DNA of 64,000 bases, taken from contig CM037598.1 of NCBI GenBank assembly GCA_021018995.1, forward strand, positions 72,992,671 to 73,056,670. The letters are read 5' to 3'. Positions 9,777-21,899 of this stretch are shown piece after piece. A model generated the notes under the pieces. It had not been told where the DNA came from, ran no database searches, and saw only the letters and a program-made list of their open reading frames with translations. Position numbers and translations under genes: made by a program. Each line of letters opens with the position of its first letter. Position 1 is the first letter of the stretch. Origin of the DNA: Chloranthus sessilifolius. Taxonomy: Eukaryota > Streptophyta > Magnoliopsida > Chloranthales > Chloranthaceae.

Positions 9777-11183
9777 ATGTCGTGGGTAGTGGACCCGGCT
9801 TATGCCGATCCCGATTCATCCCCACCACATTCACCAACCCATTTCCATTTGGGAGAAATTTTCACCACTATCCCCATCACCCTATCCCCATTTACAATTA
9901 TCGGGTCCTTTGGTACCCCCATTTTTACAATCACCACTTCCCAAAATATCCAAAATCAACCCTCCTATTTCCAATCTTTCTCACAAACTAGGCCCATGCC
10001 CCCTCCCATATCCACGCCAAATCTGACACATTCCCCATCCCCATCCATGACAAACCCAACCCAACTTCCCGCATCCACATCCATGTCTCATTTTCCATCT
10101 TCCCCATATAGGCCCGATCTACCCTCATTCACATATGTCACCTCCACCCTATCCAACCCCCACAAATCCCCCCATCTACCCGGGTCATGCCCATTTTTAC
10201 CGGGTCCATGCCCGATTTTTTCCAAACACCCACACCTTACCCTTCATCATCCTCATACATTCCCAACCCATCCCCCTTTTCCAATGCCCCACCTCATTCC
10301 TCCAATCCACCCCATATTCCATCCCCTACCCGGGTCATGCCTGATTTTACTAGGACCATGCCCAATTTACCCTCCACATCCATCCCATCCATGCCCCTCC
10401 AAAACTCAAATAACACATCTTCATCTGATCCCCCTTCCATGGCTATGATGGAAGAAATGGTCCAAGCCTACAATAGGTGGAAGGCCTCCCAACACATCCC
10501 CTCTCATCCATACCACACACCCATGAATCCATCCGAGACTCTATCAAGTCTCCATGGCTCACTCCCCCATGACCCCCATCAACCCCTCATCATCCACACC
10601 ATCCAAACCCCCATCTCCCACATATCCCATGACCCATTGGCCCAAGCCCCCATTTCCCACATGCCCCAAGGCCCATTGGCCCAAACCCCCTTTTACCACA
10701 TGTCTTAAGGCCCAATGGCCCAATACCCCACCACCCAGACCCATCAAGGGCCCTTATGGCCCAAACCTACCCAGGGCCCATGGCCCAGGCCCAAGCCTCA
10801 TATACCCTCCACAATACCCCCACCCTTCACACCCACCTCAAACCCAATTTTCCCATGGCCCCACACCCCAAGGCCATCTCCAAACCTTCCCCTATGTCCA
10901 ATGGCCCCATCAGGCCCCACCCCAAAACCAAACTACCACTCACCCCATCACCTCACAACACTTCTCCCACATCCAATGGTCTTACCCCACCCCCATTCAG
11001 ACCATGCCCACCCAGTCCATGTAACAACAACCCGAGAATTCCGTCCTCATTGCACCTTACGTAGATCAGTAGTATGAGGAGGATGAGACCAGAAACAGTG
11101 GGGCCTACCCCACCCCTGACAGCCCACAGTGAGGTCAAACTCACAATTGAGAAGATGGCCCCCATGTCCAAAAATCAAAACAA
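9777..11183 (+). pseudogene. Tat A gag N-terminal region: Pro-rich, low complexity
   Basis: The likely start is the ATG at 9777, giving SWVVDPAYADPDSSPPHSP, conserved in B (28637) and C (49408). About 400 residues follow that are very rich in Pro, Ser, His and Thr and predicted to be disordered. A conserved helix-like MMEEMVQAYNRWKASQ lies at about 10446, then H/P/Q-rich blocks with only about two copies of the octapeptide repeat that is expanded in B and C. The frame changes near 10150 and 10700. Function unknown; Tat/Ogre elements often have extra sequence ahead of gag. No domain is recognised. Confidence 0.7.
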
Positions 11184-12237
11184 TTGAGGGAACAGTTAGA
11201 CAAGATCCAGAAGCAGTTATTGAAGATGAGTGGTGCTGAAATCCATGCCACAGACTTCACGGACTTGTGCCTGTTTGCCGAGATCCCCTACCCCCTAAAT
11301 TCAAAATGTCGGTCTTCGATAAATATAATGGCACAGGCAACCCTGTTTCACACCTTAAGTCTTACTGTGGGGACATGTGCCAATACGGCGGAGATGAATG
11401 ACTCCTCATCAATGTGTTCCAGAAAAGTTTAACCAGCCCAACTTTAAGATGGCTCACATCTCTTGAACAATCAATGATTAAAACGTGGAAAGATCTGACC
11501 CACCTATTCCAAGAGCAATATGTCTACAACATAGACATTGAGCCTCGCAAGTCAGATCTAGCCCGATTGAAGTAGAACTCCAATGAAACCTTCAGCGATT
11601 ACTTAGGGCGTTGGAGAGCACTGGCAGCTCAAGTCAGAAACAGGATACCTGACGACGAGCAGAAATGATCTTAAAGAATACCCTGCCAGTGATCTCAGAT
11701 TTTCTTGTATACCAGCAGCAGTCTAGTTTTACTGACTTAGTAAGGAACGCCAACTGCTGTGAGGATGCCATCAGAGAAGGGCGGTTGAACAAGAATGCAT
11801 CTGGGGGGCCCAGTGGGATTAGGAGGTTCTCCGAGCAGACAAATGATAGAAGAATAAGGGCAGAGGTATAGAATGTTGCAAACACCTAACCCAACAATAA
11901 CAATGTAGCTCCCTTCCAATTTAAAGTAGCGCAACTAGCTCCCGTCAGGACAGGGCTAGTACAAAGAGCAGGGAATGGGTAGGGGATGCAAATGCCCCCA
12001 GAGAGGAGACCCCTTTATGATCGATTCTTTATGCCCTTGGGGCAATCTCTGAGTGTACTTTTACCTCTGTTAATTAAAAAGGGATTAATAACTGCTCTCC
12101 AATCGCGACCTCCTCCCAATCTGATCCCATATAATTTTGACCCGAATACTCATTGCAATTTCCACCAGGGCCTGGGTCACCCAACTGATCGCTGCTTCCC
12201 ATTAAAGCACGCGATCCAGGATTTAATCAATGTTTGA
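11184..12237 (+). pseudogene. Tat A gag: capsid-like domain and zinc-knuckle region
   Basis: It starts with a short coiled coil (REQLDKIQKQLLKM). The Retrotrans_gag domain follows (FDKYNGTGNP, then LRWLTSLEQSMIKTWKDL, FQEQYVYNIDIEP, FSDYLGRWRALAAQV). The region ends with a knuckle of unusual spacing, CNFHQGLGHPTDRC (C-x2-H-x4-H-x4-C) at 12154-12194. Frameshifts at about 11300 and 11665 and stops (11400, 11574) kill it. The product would form the particle and bind RNA. Confidence 0.88.
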
Positions 12238-14500
12238 AAGATCATTCCCCCTGCACCCACCCAAATGAACCAGCACGTAAATATTCACCAAGTGCCTTTG
12301 CCCCTACACCCTACCGGAATAGCAGGTCCCAGACCCACCATAGGGATGGTAGAGGAATCTGAAGAAGAATTGGAGTTTGATCAGTCAGACTTCATTTGTA
12401 ACCAGAAAACTTTCTTGGCCCCAAGGTGGGGAGACCAAGAAGAAAAAACTGTTGAAAAAATTGAACCCCTAAATCTGACAGATTATTTTCCCACTCTTAT
12501 ACCACAAGCTGAGCCCCTAGATCTTAGGGCTTATTTTCTAGCACCCACACCCATCAATTACCCAATAAACCAGCAGGCCTCCAATCCTCCATCGCCAATA
12601 AACTACCAATGGCTTGCGCCCACCCCATTACCCTGGTTCAACCACTTGCAAACTACACTACCCCTATCAATTACCTAATGGCCCATCAAACCCCCAATCC
12701 TCCACCGCCCATTAGCTACCAATGGCCTACACCCACCCCATTACCCCCGGCACAACCATTTGCAAGCTTCACAACCCCTACCTGGCCCAATTTTACCACC
12801 CACCCATCAATAATCGAAGTAAACCAGGTCTCACCCATTCCCATTCCAGAGCCATCAGTAAACTCATATCAGATGTCGGAAGTCATACTATTTCAGATCT
12901 TGAGACCAACCTATGATCCTCATGAGGTCCTGCTGAGTTATGAACAAATAGATATCAATGTTGGCAGCAATAGAGAAGGGGCAGTGGACTTTATTACCCG
13001 ATCGAGGAAGATATCAAAGCAGCTAGAAGCACCAGTAGCAGCACAAGCCCAATCGGAGGGAAAGAAAGATAGCACCATGAATCCTTTTGAGAAAATGAGT
13101 CAAGAACATATACTGGAGACTCAGCTAAGAAGAATGCCTGCCCATATTATACTATATGGGATCTGTTAATGACGTTCCCACTCCATTTTCAAGCTTTAAT
13201 GGGGGCGTTAAAGAATGTGCATGTGTCACTTCAGGTTAGCCCCGATGAAGTCAAGCAAATAATTGGTCAAGTGATGGCCCCAAATGCCATTTCATTTTCT
13301 GATGCCGATTTACCTGAGGAAGGAGGTAGTCACTCAAAATCATTGAATATAACTATTGAGTTCGAAAATATGGTAATCCCCTTGGTTCTAATCGATAATG
13401 GGTCGGCATTGAATATACACCCGCTGAGAACTGCCACAAAGATCGGGGTAGATCCATGCATGTTGAGACCCACGAGAACCAGTGCCTGAGGTTTTAATAA
13501 TACCAGGAGAGAGAAAATGGGAGAAGTTGACCATGAATTATTGATTGGGCCAACGACCTTCTCCATATTGTTTCAGGTAATGGACATCAAATCCTATTTT
13601 AATTCGGCGCTCGTGGCTACACGAAGTCGGAGCCATACCCTCCACACTGCACCAAAAACTCAAGTTTGCATCTGGGCATAAGATCATCACAATCATCAGA
13701 GAGGGGCACAATGAGAAAGAAAAGGCCACCAATAGCGCTGAGAAACCCAATATACTGGATATACCGCACACCGCTGAGGACGTCGACCTCCACAATTTCA
13801 AATACAAGGTGTCGACAATACTCCCGGAGCCCATCGAGGGCATCATTTCAAGAATTGGAGGTGGAATGGTAGCAGCAATGGCCATGCTCCAAAAGTGGGG
13901 CTATAAGGAAGGGGTCTTAGGCCCAGATTACAAGGAAGGAAGGAGCCCACCACAGCTAAGGGCAGACAGAAAGTCAGGTTTGGGCTAGGTTACAAGCCCA
14001 CAGAAGAAGAAGTACAGGAGGCTAAGGAGAAAGCCCGAGCGACAGCAACTATAAAAGCCAGGGAGATCCACATAGAGGAGAAACCTTGGCCCAGGCCTCC
14101 CATCAGGAATTCATTCATAAGTGCTGGGGTTGTGAAGATTGATCAGAACGGAGTAACGCAATTGACCCCACACAAGCCTACAGCACCAGTTCACCCCACC
14201 AACCCCTACATCACCCTTCCCAGCCCGGAGATAGACTTGGCCGCGTTGTCCCTCTTTGAGGAATGAAGGCCTGTACCTGAACAAGCTCCCCCTGTGGTGA
14301 ATCACCACAAAACTATGCTAACGTTTGAGGATATCGTCTCAGACAAAATGGGGATCAACATGATGGAGACTGACTCCGAAGATCCGTATCAGTCAGCACC
14401 CTCCATCAAACAAGTAAAGGAGCGGCCTCTCAGGCACCCAATCGGGCATCTTTACCCCAAACCCTGGAAGCGGGGAATGGCCTAACATATGGCACCCGTT
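12238..14500 (+). pseudogene. Tat A linker, aspartic protease and G-patch
   Basis: A Pro-rich linker with repeated INYPxNQQ/SYQWPAPTP phrases runs to about 12900. A conserved MNPFEKMSQEHILETQLRRM block comes next. The protease (13169-13620) has the active site LIDNGSALN (DNGS in place of the usual D-T/S-G, as in Tat elements) and GEVDHELLIG; a deletion near 13610 destroys the FNLLLGRPW segment. The G-patch begins GGGMVAAMAMLQKWGYKEG at 13857. The link to RT continues to about 14500. Multiple frameshifts are present. Confidence 0.85.
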
Positions 14501-14519
14501 TCCCAAAAAAATATAATCT

Positions 14520-16275
14520 ATAAAAAGTGAGATAAGCCCTTGGCAGGCAATACCTTGTACATACCCAGACTCGTACTGCCAAGGGTCCATCTCCAAAGAA
14601 AATAAAAATTCCAAAAATATTGAAAAGATACAAAGTCCAAAAACATTGTCGTTTAAAATTCTAGATAAAATCTCATAAAAAGATGCCTTAATCGAAATAT
14701 CTATTCCAGGTAAAATCGACCCCTTTCCTATAGAAATATAAGAAGAGGTAGGAGTTACGAGTCTGGATGAGGATATCCTTTTGGAGGAGCTCCCCAATGA
14801 GCTCCTTGACCGGTTTACTGAATTTGAGCATGGCCCTACCCCCATTGTCGAGGAAATGAAGGACATTAACCTGGGAACTGAGGAGATTCCCCACATTACC
14901 AAAATCGAAATGTCGTTATCTCCCGAAGAAAGAAAAAGCATGATCGACTTCCTTCAATCATACCAAGACATTTTTGGCTGGTCGTACGAGGACATGCATA
15001 GTCTAGACACTGATTTTATCGAGCATGAGTTGCCTCTCTACCCTGATATGAAGCCGGTTAAGCATAAGCTGAGACGTCTCCGACCCGAGTGGATGTTGAA
15101 AGTCAAGGATGAGGTCATCAAGCAGTATGATGTGGGGTTTCTCATGGTACCCAAATATCCGCAGTGGCTAGCCAATATTATGCCTGTACTAAAGAAGGAT
15201 GGGAAGGTCCGCATGTGTATCGATTTCTGCAATTTGAATAAGGCGAGCCTGAAGGACGATTTCCCATTGCCACACATCGACATCTTGGTCGATAATACTG
15301 CTAAGCACGAGATACTTTCTTTTATGGACGGATTCTCAGGATATAATCAGATTAAGATGGCAGAGGCGGATCAAGAGAAGACTACGTTCATCACTCCTTA
15401 GGGAACCTTTTGCTACAGAGTCATGCCATTTTGGCTGAAGAATGTCGATGCAACATATTAAAGAGCTATGACTATGCTGCTTCACGACATGATGCACCAA
15501 GAAATTGAAGTGTATGTCGATGATATGATATCCAAGTCACCAGAGCGAAGCAATCACTTGGTAAACCTCTAGAAGTTGTTCGAGAGGTTGAGAAAGTACA
15601 GGTTACAGAAGTGTGCATTGGGCGCTATGTCCGAGAAACTGTTGGGATTCATCATCAGCAGGAGAGGGATTGAGGTCGACCCGATCAAAGTCAAAGCAAA
15701 AATGCTGCCACCGTCTACTGAAAAAGAAGTTAGAGGGTTCTTAGGTAGAATACAATATATCAGTGGGTTCATTACACAACTAATGCCTATCTACACGCCG
15801 ATCTTCAAGCTACTAAGGAAGAACTCGCCTGTTGAATGGAACAACGAATGTCAAGTAGCGTTTGATAAAATCAAAAGCTACCTCCTTAACCCACCTGTGT
15901 TGGTACCACCCGAGCCAGGGAGACCACTCTTGATGTATCTCTTCACGATGAAAGTTTCGATGGGATGTGTCTTAGGGTAGCATGATGAAACAGAAAGAAG
16001 TGAGCAGACCATCTACTATCTGAGCAAGAAGTTTACTGATTATGAGATGCACTATTCTCATATGGAAAAAGAATGCCTAGCTCTTGTATGGGCTACTCAG
16101 AGGCTCCTCCATTACTTGCTATCCCAGGCCGTTCTACTTTTGGCCCGAATGTACCCGTTGAAATACCTGTTCGAGAAGCTGGCTCTCACTGGACGAACTG
16201 CAGGATGGCAGCTTTTATTGTCTGAGTTCAACATCACGTACGTCACTCAGAAGTCAATCAAGCAATAGGCACTCG
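14520..16275 (+). pseudogene. Tat A reverse transcriptase and first RNase H
   Basis: The longest open part is 14781-15401. The sequence ELPLYPDMKPVK leads to the RT palm: VRMCIDFCNLNKAS, SFMDGFSGYNQ (first catalytic Asp), a degraded MPFWLKN, and YVDDMISKS (intact Asp pair) at about 15513. The connection (GFIISRRGIEVDP, FLGRIQYISGF) and a retroviral-type RNase H (MYLFTMKVSMGCVLG, YYLSKKFTDYE, KYLFEKLALTGRTAGWQLLLSEF) follow. The first acidic residue of that RNase H is not seen, in line with the degenerate first RNase H known in Tat. Stops at 15400, 15460, 15570, 15978 and 16266. Confidence 0.88.
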
Positions 16276-16298
16276 TTGATCATTTTGGAAACAATCCT

Positions 16299-16946
16299 TT
16301 GCCAGATTATGAGCCTTTGAGAATTGAGTTCCCAAATGAGGACATTCTTTTTATGACGGAAGACGATACTGAAGAAGCAAAAGAATCATGGGTAATGCAC
16401 TTTGACGGGGCAGCAAATGCCAAGGGTAAGGGAGTTGGCACCATTCTAATTTCACTAAAAGGATCCCACGTACCTGTCTCTATCAAGCTCAACTTCCCTT
16501 GCACTAACAACATGGCTGAGTATGAAGCTTGTGCCGCTGGTTTGCAAGCGGCTCTCGTTCTAAATATAACTCACCTCTGAGTGTTTGACGATTCGCGGTT
16601 AATTATATGCTAGACGAATGGTGACTGGAAAATGAAGGATGAGAAATTGATCCCCTATCATGAGCACCTCGAGGATCTGATAGCTTGTTTTTAAGAAGTG
16701 ACATTCTCATATGTCCCCCGGATAAGGAATCGCTTTGGCGATGCACTAGCAACGCTGACATCAATGATAGAAATTCTGTATGGTGCGGAGATGAAGCCGA
16801 TCATGATCGAGCAAAGGAATGAGTCGGCTTTCTGCCTCCAGATTGAGGAACCTTCCAAGCTTGATGATGAGCCACCTTGGTTCTCAGATATTAAGAATTT
16901 CTTTGAGACACTAACTTTCCCTGAGGGTACGTCCAAGATGGACTGA
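16299..16946 (+). pseudogene. Tat A second RNase H (plant/archaeal type)
   Basis: Active-site elements in order: MHFDGAANAKGKGVGTIL (first Asp), NNMAEYEACAAG (Glu), a degraded VFDDSRLI where others have FGDSQLI, and FGDALATLTSM (last Asp). A stop at about 16578 and another near 16692 break it. A second RNase H of this class is a hallmark of the Tat lineage and removes RNA from the hybrid during reverse transcription. Confidence 0.88.
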
Positions 16947-18138
16947 CGAATTATTCAACGTCTAGCAGCAGGCTACATCATTTGTGGGGAATGCCATTAC
17001 AAGCGATTGTACAATAACATCTTGCCCAGGTGCCTTACAGAAAGTGAAGCAATCAACATCATGGGAGAGATCTACGAGGGAGTATGTGGTGCCCACGTCA
17101 GTGGTCACATGCTCACCAAGAAAATTCTATAGCAGGGATACTTTTGGACCACTATGGAATCAGACTGCTGCAAACATGTTCAGAAATGCTACAAGTGTCA
17201 GGAACACTCTAGTCTAATACACGCTCCTGCCATCGATCTACACTGCATGACCACTCCTTGGCCATTTGTTACCTGGGGCCTTGACATCGTCAGAATGATT
17301 AATTTGAAAGCATCAAATGGACATCAGTTCATCCTCGTCACCATTGAATACTTCACCAAGTGAGTAGAAGCGGAGTCATATGCCAACATCACAGTCAGTC
17401 ATATCGAGAAATTTCTCAAAAATAATATTATGTGCCGATTTGGAGTACCCAAAGATATCATCACAGACAACGGCACAAGCTTTATGAATAAGCGCATCCG
17501 AGCCTTCTGCGAGTAATACAAGATCAAGCACCATCGCTCATCCCCTTATCGGCCTCAAACTAATGGAGCCGTAGAAGCTGCTAACAAGACGATCTTCCGC
17601 ATCTTAGAGAAGATGGTCATCACTTATCGAGATTAGAGTGAAATGCTGCCATTTACTTTATGGGCCTATAGAACGTCGATCCATACTGCTATAGGGGAAA
17701 CGTGATTCTCTCTTGTGTATTGAACTGAGGCCGTCCTACTGGTTGAGGTTGAAGTACCCTCGCTCCGAATTCTCATGAAATTAGGCTTACCCAAAGCAGA
17801 GAGAGAGATCCCGCTTTGACCAGTTAAATTTATTGGACGAGAAGAGACTCCTAGCCTTGTCTCACACTCAAGTTTACCAGAGGCAAATCACACGCGCTTA
17901 CAATAAACGTGTCCACAATCGAGATTTGAAGGTAGGAAACACTGTACTGAAGAAGATCTTTCCATCCCTCCATGCCGATCCGAGAGGAAAATTCAAGCCG
18001 AACTGGGAGGGACCTTACGTTGTCCAAGAAGTGCTACCGGGATATGCCATCCGCCTCGCAACCATGACCGGAGATCATCTTCCTAAGCCCATCAATGCTA
18101 GATCGTCCGATGGTTCTACGCTTAGTCTATCACGATAA
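16947..18138 (+). pseudogene. Tat A integrase
   Basis: The zinc-binding N-terminus (AHVSGHMLTKKI, CYKCQEHSS) is followed by the catalytic core with TWGLDIV (Asp), IITDNGTSF (Asp) and PYRPQTNGAVEAANK (Glu). The C-terminal part has NKRVHNRDLKVGNTVLKKIF and NWEGPYVVQEVLPGYAIRLA, as in gypsy integrases. All three catalytic residues can be read, but stops (17130, 17360, 17516, 17634) and frameshifts near 17700-17830 separate them. Confidence 0.9.
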
Positions 18139-18791
18139 GGTAAGTATTGGTGAAATAGATGCGTGACTGCAAAGGAACCACCCGAAAGAGGCCATCATTC
18201 CAAGCACAGTAGCCAAAAAGCATCCCTAAAAATAATGATATCCATTGCTATCTCATTTGAGCCTAAGCCTTTCTTTCAATAAACCCCTTCCCCCCCCCCC
18301 CCCCAAAAAAAAAAAAAAAAAAAAAAAATTGTGTATACATATACAAAAAAGAGAAGTAAAGTTACTATCAAAATCCAAAAAAAAAATTGGAAAAGCAAAA
18401 CCCCAAAAAGAGATTGCCTGAAATGGAGCAAAAAGAACAAAAAAAATATTGAAGAATCACGGGGCATGTATAGTAAAACCCTAAGGAAGGAAGTATGTTA
18501 AGAAAACTGAAGCCGTATCAAGGAAACCCTTTTAGCCCAGCATACCTTCAAATCCTAACCTAACCCATGGCTAAGCTACACCCTGAAGGAAGCCCTCTTT
18601 TTAGGTTCACAAGCAGTCATAGTATTTATTAAGTCAACACAAGTCAAGTTGTGGGACGATACCAGAACCCCATCTAGCCGGCTATGACGGAATCGACGTC
18701 TATGTCGTGGCTTTTGTAAAAAAAAAATGAATGAAATAAAAAGAAAAAAGTAATAATAAATAAAAATACAAGCTCAAAACAAGATGGACGT

Positions 18792-18918
18792 GGTGAAAAC
18801 CTGAAAGAGCGCTAATGGGTAAAAACAACGAGTTTGTGCGGACCAGGTGAAAACCCGAAAGGGCGCTTGGGGTAAGAGAGTTAAACCCATGGACGTGGTG
18901 AAAACACGAAAGGGCGCC
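18792..18918 (+). repeat. Triplicated GTGAAAACCCGAAAGGGCGC motif in 3' region A
   Basis: Three copies at about 18792, 18846 and 18896, each followed by a 'gggtaaaaa' or 'ggggtaag' phrase. The core CCC-GAAA-GGG could fold as a short stem with a GNRA-type tetraloop. B has two copies (38166, 38219) and C three (58838, 58891, 58942). Confidence 0.8.
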
Positions 18919-19745
18919 ACAGGTAAAAAGAGGGTAAAAACGGGCACGACGAACCCACCTTGTGCATTGTGAGTAAAAGAGATTTAAAAGAAAAATAATT
19001 GTTGGAATGGGTCGATAAAATTAATGTTCGAGGAGCCCTCTTGGTTATTCTCCCTGATCCCCTTTTCTGGGCCACTCATGCTAGTTCAAATCGCGCCCCG
19101 ACCAGAATTATCTTTGTGAAACGACTTCGTCAAACATATGACCCAAGGTAAGGAGAAAGGTTTGACTCAGCTCAAAGAGATTGATGTTCTAATCCTGGTA
19201 AGGCTACTGAAACTCCCTCAGACCTGACTATTTAAAAGGGGGGTTCAAGTATGCCCAAAGTGGACCCGTGACTTCACCTCACTGATAAGGCATCATCAAA
19301 AAAAAAGAGAAAAGCCAAAAAAGAAAAAAAAATCAAGAAAAATCTAAATAAAAAAAAAATGTGTGTATATAATTCTACTATTTCCCATGTACATAGTTAC
19401 AGCATCGTACTTCCATCTCAAAAATAAAGAAAAAGAATAAAAAAATCTCTGAAAATAAAAATCCAAAAAAATATATATAAATCTTGAAAATGAAAAAATA
19501 TAGGTAAAAGTTTGTTTCTCCTTATGTTAATTAAGATGCTTATTGTTACCTATATAAACAAAAAAAGGACTGACGTTTTCTCAAGGATGTGCAGGAACAT
19601 CAAATGGTCCAAAGCCTAGAAGCAGGCAACTTCTCAGCGATGGACAAATCAGATGAAGCATCCCGCCACCGACGTCAGGTCTATTAAAAAAAATAAGAGA
19701 ATGAAAATCATTTTGAAAAAGAAAAAAGGAAATCTGTGAACTTTT

Positions 19746-21190
19746 CATGCACAGCTACGCACATGCGCATTTTCAATGCGAAAAATATCAATATTTTATC
19801 AGCAACGCAGCTGTGCAAAACTAATGTCCTAGGTCTAAGGTTCGCCTTGGATCCATGGATCCTACTTCAAAGTAGGAGCAATGGTGCCAATCTCGATCAA
19901 ACAGTCAATGTTTCAATGGGATTGATTCTATCGCTAAATCTTCGCCCTGATCGCTCCATCATTTGGTTTCAGGTTAACTTGAGTGCCTTGAACTTCAAGT
20001 TCATCACGTGATATTTTCGAAGGCGTAGACTCTTGGTCTACACTGTCCGAGTGAGCGCCCTATGGGGTTTGAGGTCTGGATAACTCCGTCCTCAAAAAGA
20101 TCTATTGTTGGATTGATTCCAACTTGTCAGATACGAAACTATGTCAGACAACTATATGTAAATATGCATGCAGAAGGGCCCATTTTAGGGCGTAGGCTTA
20201 AAACCTGCACGGTATCCTTGTAAAGTGTACGCCATACGTCTGGGTATCCGTTGGATGGTCGTTTGTTCTTATAAATTATATCTGGATGGGATTTGGGTCG
20301 GGACTTTCATCGCCTTATTATTTATTGCCCCTAATGGGTGCATGTTTATGCATAGTTGTCTGTTTGTAACTTCATTAATGGCGGAGGCCAAGATTGAGTG
20401 TCCTTCTATGGACACTCAATTCTGACCCGATCCTTTCGATATTACATAGACTTGAGTACGTTGTCTTCAGTTTCGTCATAAATTATTTCGGAGGCACGGA
20501 CTCTTGGTATGCGTTGTCTGGGTGTGCACCTCGCGGGGTTCGAGGTTCAGATAATGCTTATTTTTTAAAAAATAATAATAATAATGGAAAAAGTAATCAT
20601 TGAAAAAAGATAAAAGAGAAGAATAAATCTGTGTTTTCATAGCACGCACAGCTACTCACTTGCGTATTTTCATACCATTGCTGCTACTTCAAAGTAGGAG
20701 CAATGGTATCAATCATGATCAGACAGTCAATGTTTCGATCAGGATGATTCCACTGCTAAATATTTGAGCTAAGCACTCTGTCTCTGATTCATATGAACGT
20801 GAGAGTCTAAGCTTCAGATTTTTCACGAACCTTTCGGAGGTGTGGACTCTTGGTCCACGTAGTCTAGGTGTGCACCCTATGGGGTTTGAGGTCCAGGTAA
20901 CTCTGTTGAAAAAGGTCAATCGTTGGTTGAAACTAACCTGTTAAGAATGAAACTACGTATCAATCAAACTATGTATAATCATGCATACAGAATGGTTCAT
21001 TTTCCTTATTTTCCATAGGCATAAAACCTGTGCTGGCGTGGTATCCCTATAAAGTGTACGCCATGCATTTGGGTATCCGTAGGATGGTCGTTTGTTCTTG
21101 TAAATTGTACCAGGATGGGATCTGGGTTGGGACTTCCATCGCCTTTATTGCTTATCGCCCCTAATGGGTGCATGTTTATGCATAGTTAAA
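19746..21190 (+). repeat. Diverged tandem duplication in the 3' region of Tat A
   Basis: The block from 'catgcacagctacgcacatgcgcattttca' at 19746 to 'gggtgcatgtttatgcatagtt' near 20355 recurs from about 20640 to 21187, offset about 830-900 bp. The two copies differ by many substitutions and indels. B has a shorter partial duplication of the same sequence at 39020 and 39446. Confidence 0.75.
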
Positions 21191-21855
21191 TAAGGTGTAA
21201 GATCATTGTTGGCAGAGACCAGGACTGGATGTCTCTTTTGGTAGACACCCAATTTTAGTTGGATATATTTAGAATTATTTGAAGTTGGATGCTCTAGGTC
21301 ATGTGGATTTGAGGCACATTTTTTAAAACGGCACGTACTCCCAAAAAGCGTTGTGACGTCTGTTTGCTCCGCACGGGTAGTCATGCCAAATAAAAGTCAG
21401 GATCGATGGGTTCACCCAAAGACCTCGAACCCGACTTCAGGAAGGGGCACCCGCGACCAGTCAAATGGGGCAATCAAATGCCTCATAGGATTGGACTCAA
21501 ACTGTGGAGCCTTGCGTAGTTTTGCTTAGCGCCTATCTTTAAGTGTGGGTCGATCACCCCTCTTACTTGCGAAGCTGTTGTATTTAAAATGAATCTCGAA
21601 CATCAAATACCTTCAAAATCTTCCCGAGAAGCAAATGTTTTTTCCAACTATAGGGCATTCACAGCTCATCCCACCTCGGTTATATCCAGTAATGTCGCTA
21701 AGCGCTTGGGGATCGATTAGTTTCAAAAATTAATATTTAGCCTGACATACATAGCTTTCGTTTTCTCACCATGTTACCCGTATGATGTTTGAAGTTCATT
21801 CTGAATGTAGCGGATCCGTCAGTAATGCCTTGAGCCTCTTCGGATGTCTCTTTTC

Positions 21856-21899
21856 TTTGGCATACGATCATTAGTGATCGTATACCAATGAGGGGCATC
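21856..21899 (+). other. Hairpin plus polypurine tract of Tat A
   Basis: TTTGGCATACGATCA, loop TTAG, then TGATCGTATACCAA (stem about 14 bp with one mismatch) runs into the PPT ATGAGGGGCATC, which ends directly before the 3' LTR. Confidence 0.82.

Larger units (their letters stand above)
18139..21855 (+). other. 3' non-coding region of Tat A (3.7 kb)
   Basis: No coherent gene is seen on the + strand. It contains a C-run followed by an A-run (about 18288-18327), A-rich blocks, and three 'gtgaaaacccgaaagggcgc' motifs (18792-18918). A large diverged tandem duplication (19746-21190) and the conserved block before the PPT follow. Homologous, differently rearranged regions follow the integrase in B and C. 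Frames here are short and not conserved. Confidence 0.75.

Noticed and set aside
9616..9837. Antisense frame opposite the Gag start, also seen at 28410-28697 and 49319-49735 (RDRHKPGPLPTT motif)
   Set aside because: It is the exact reverse of the conserved MSWVVDPAYADPDS coding region and differs outside it, so its conservation is explained by the sense protein.
19736..20011. Possible small genes in the 3' regions of A and B (also 39086-39292, 20225-20425)
   Set aside because: Frames are short, full of differences between duplicate copies and not kept open in homologous sequence.
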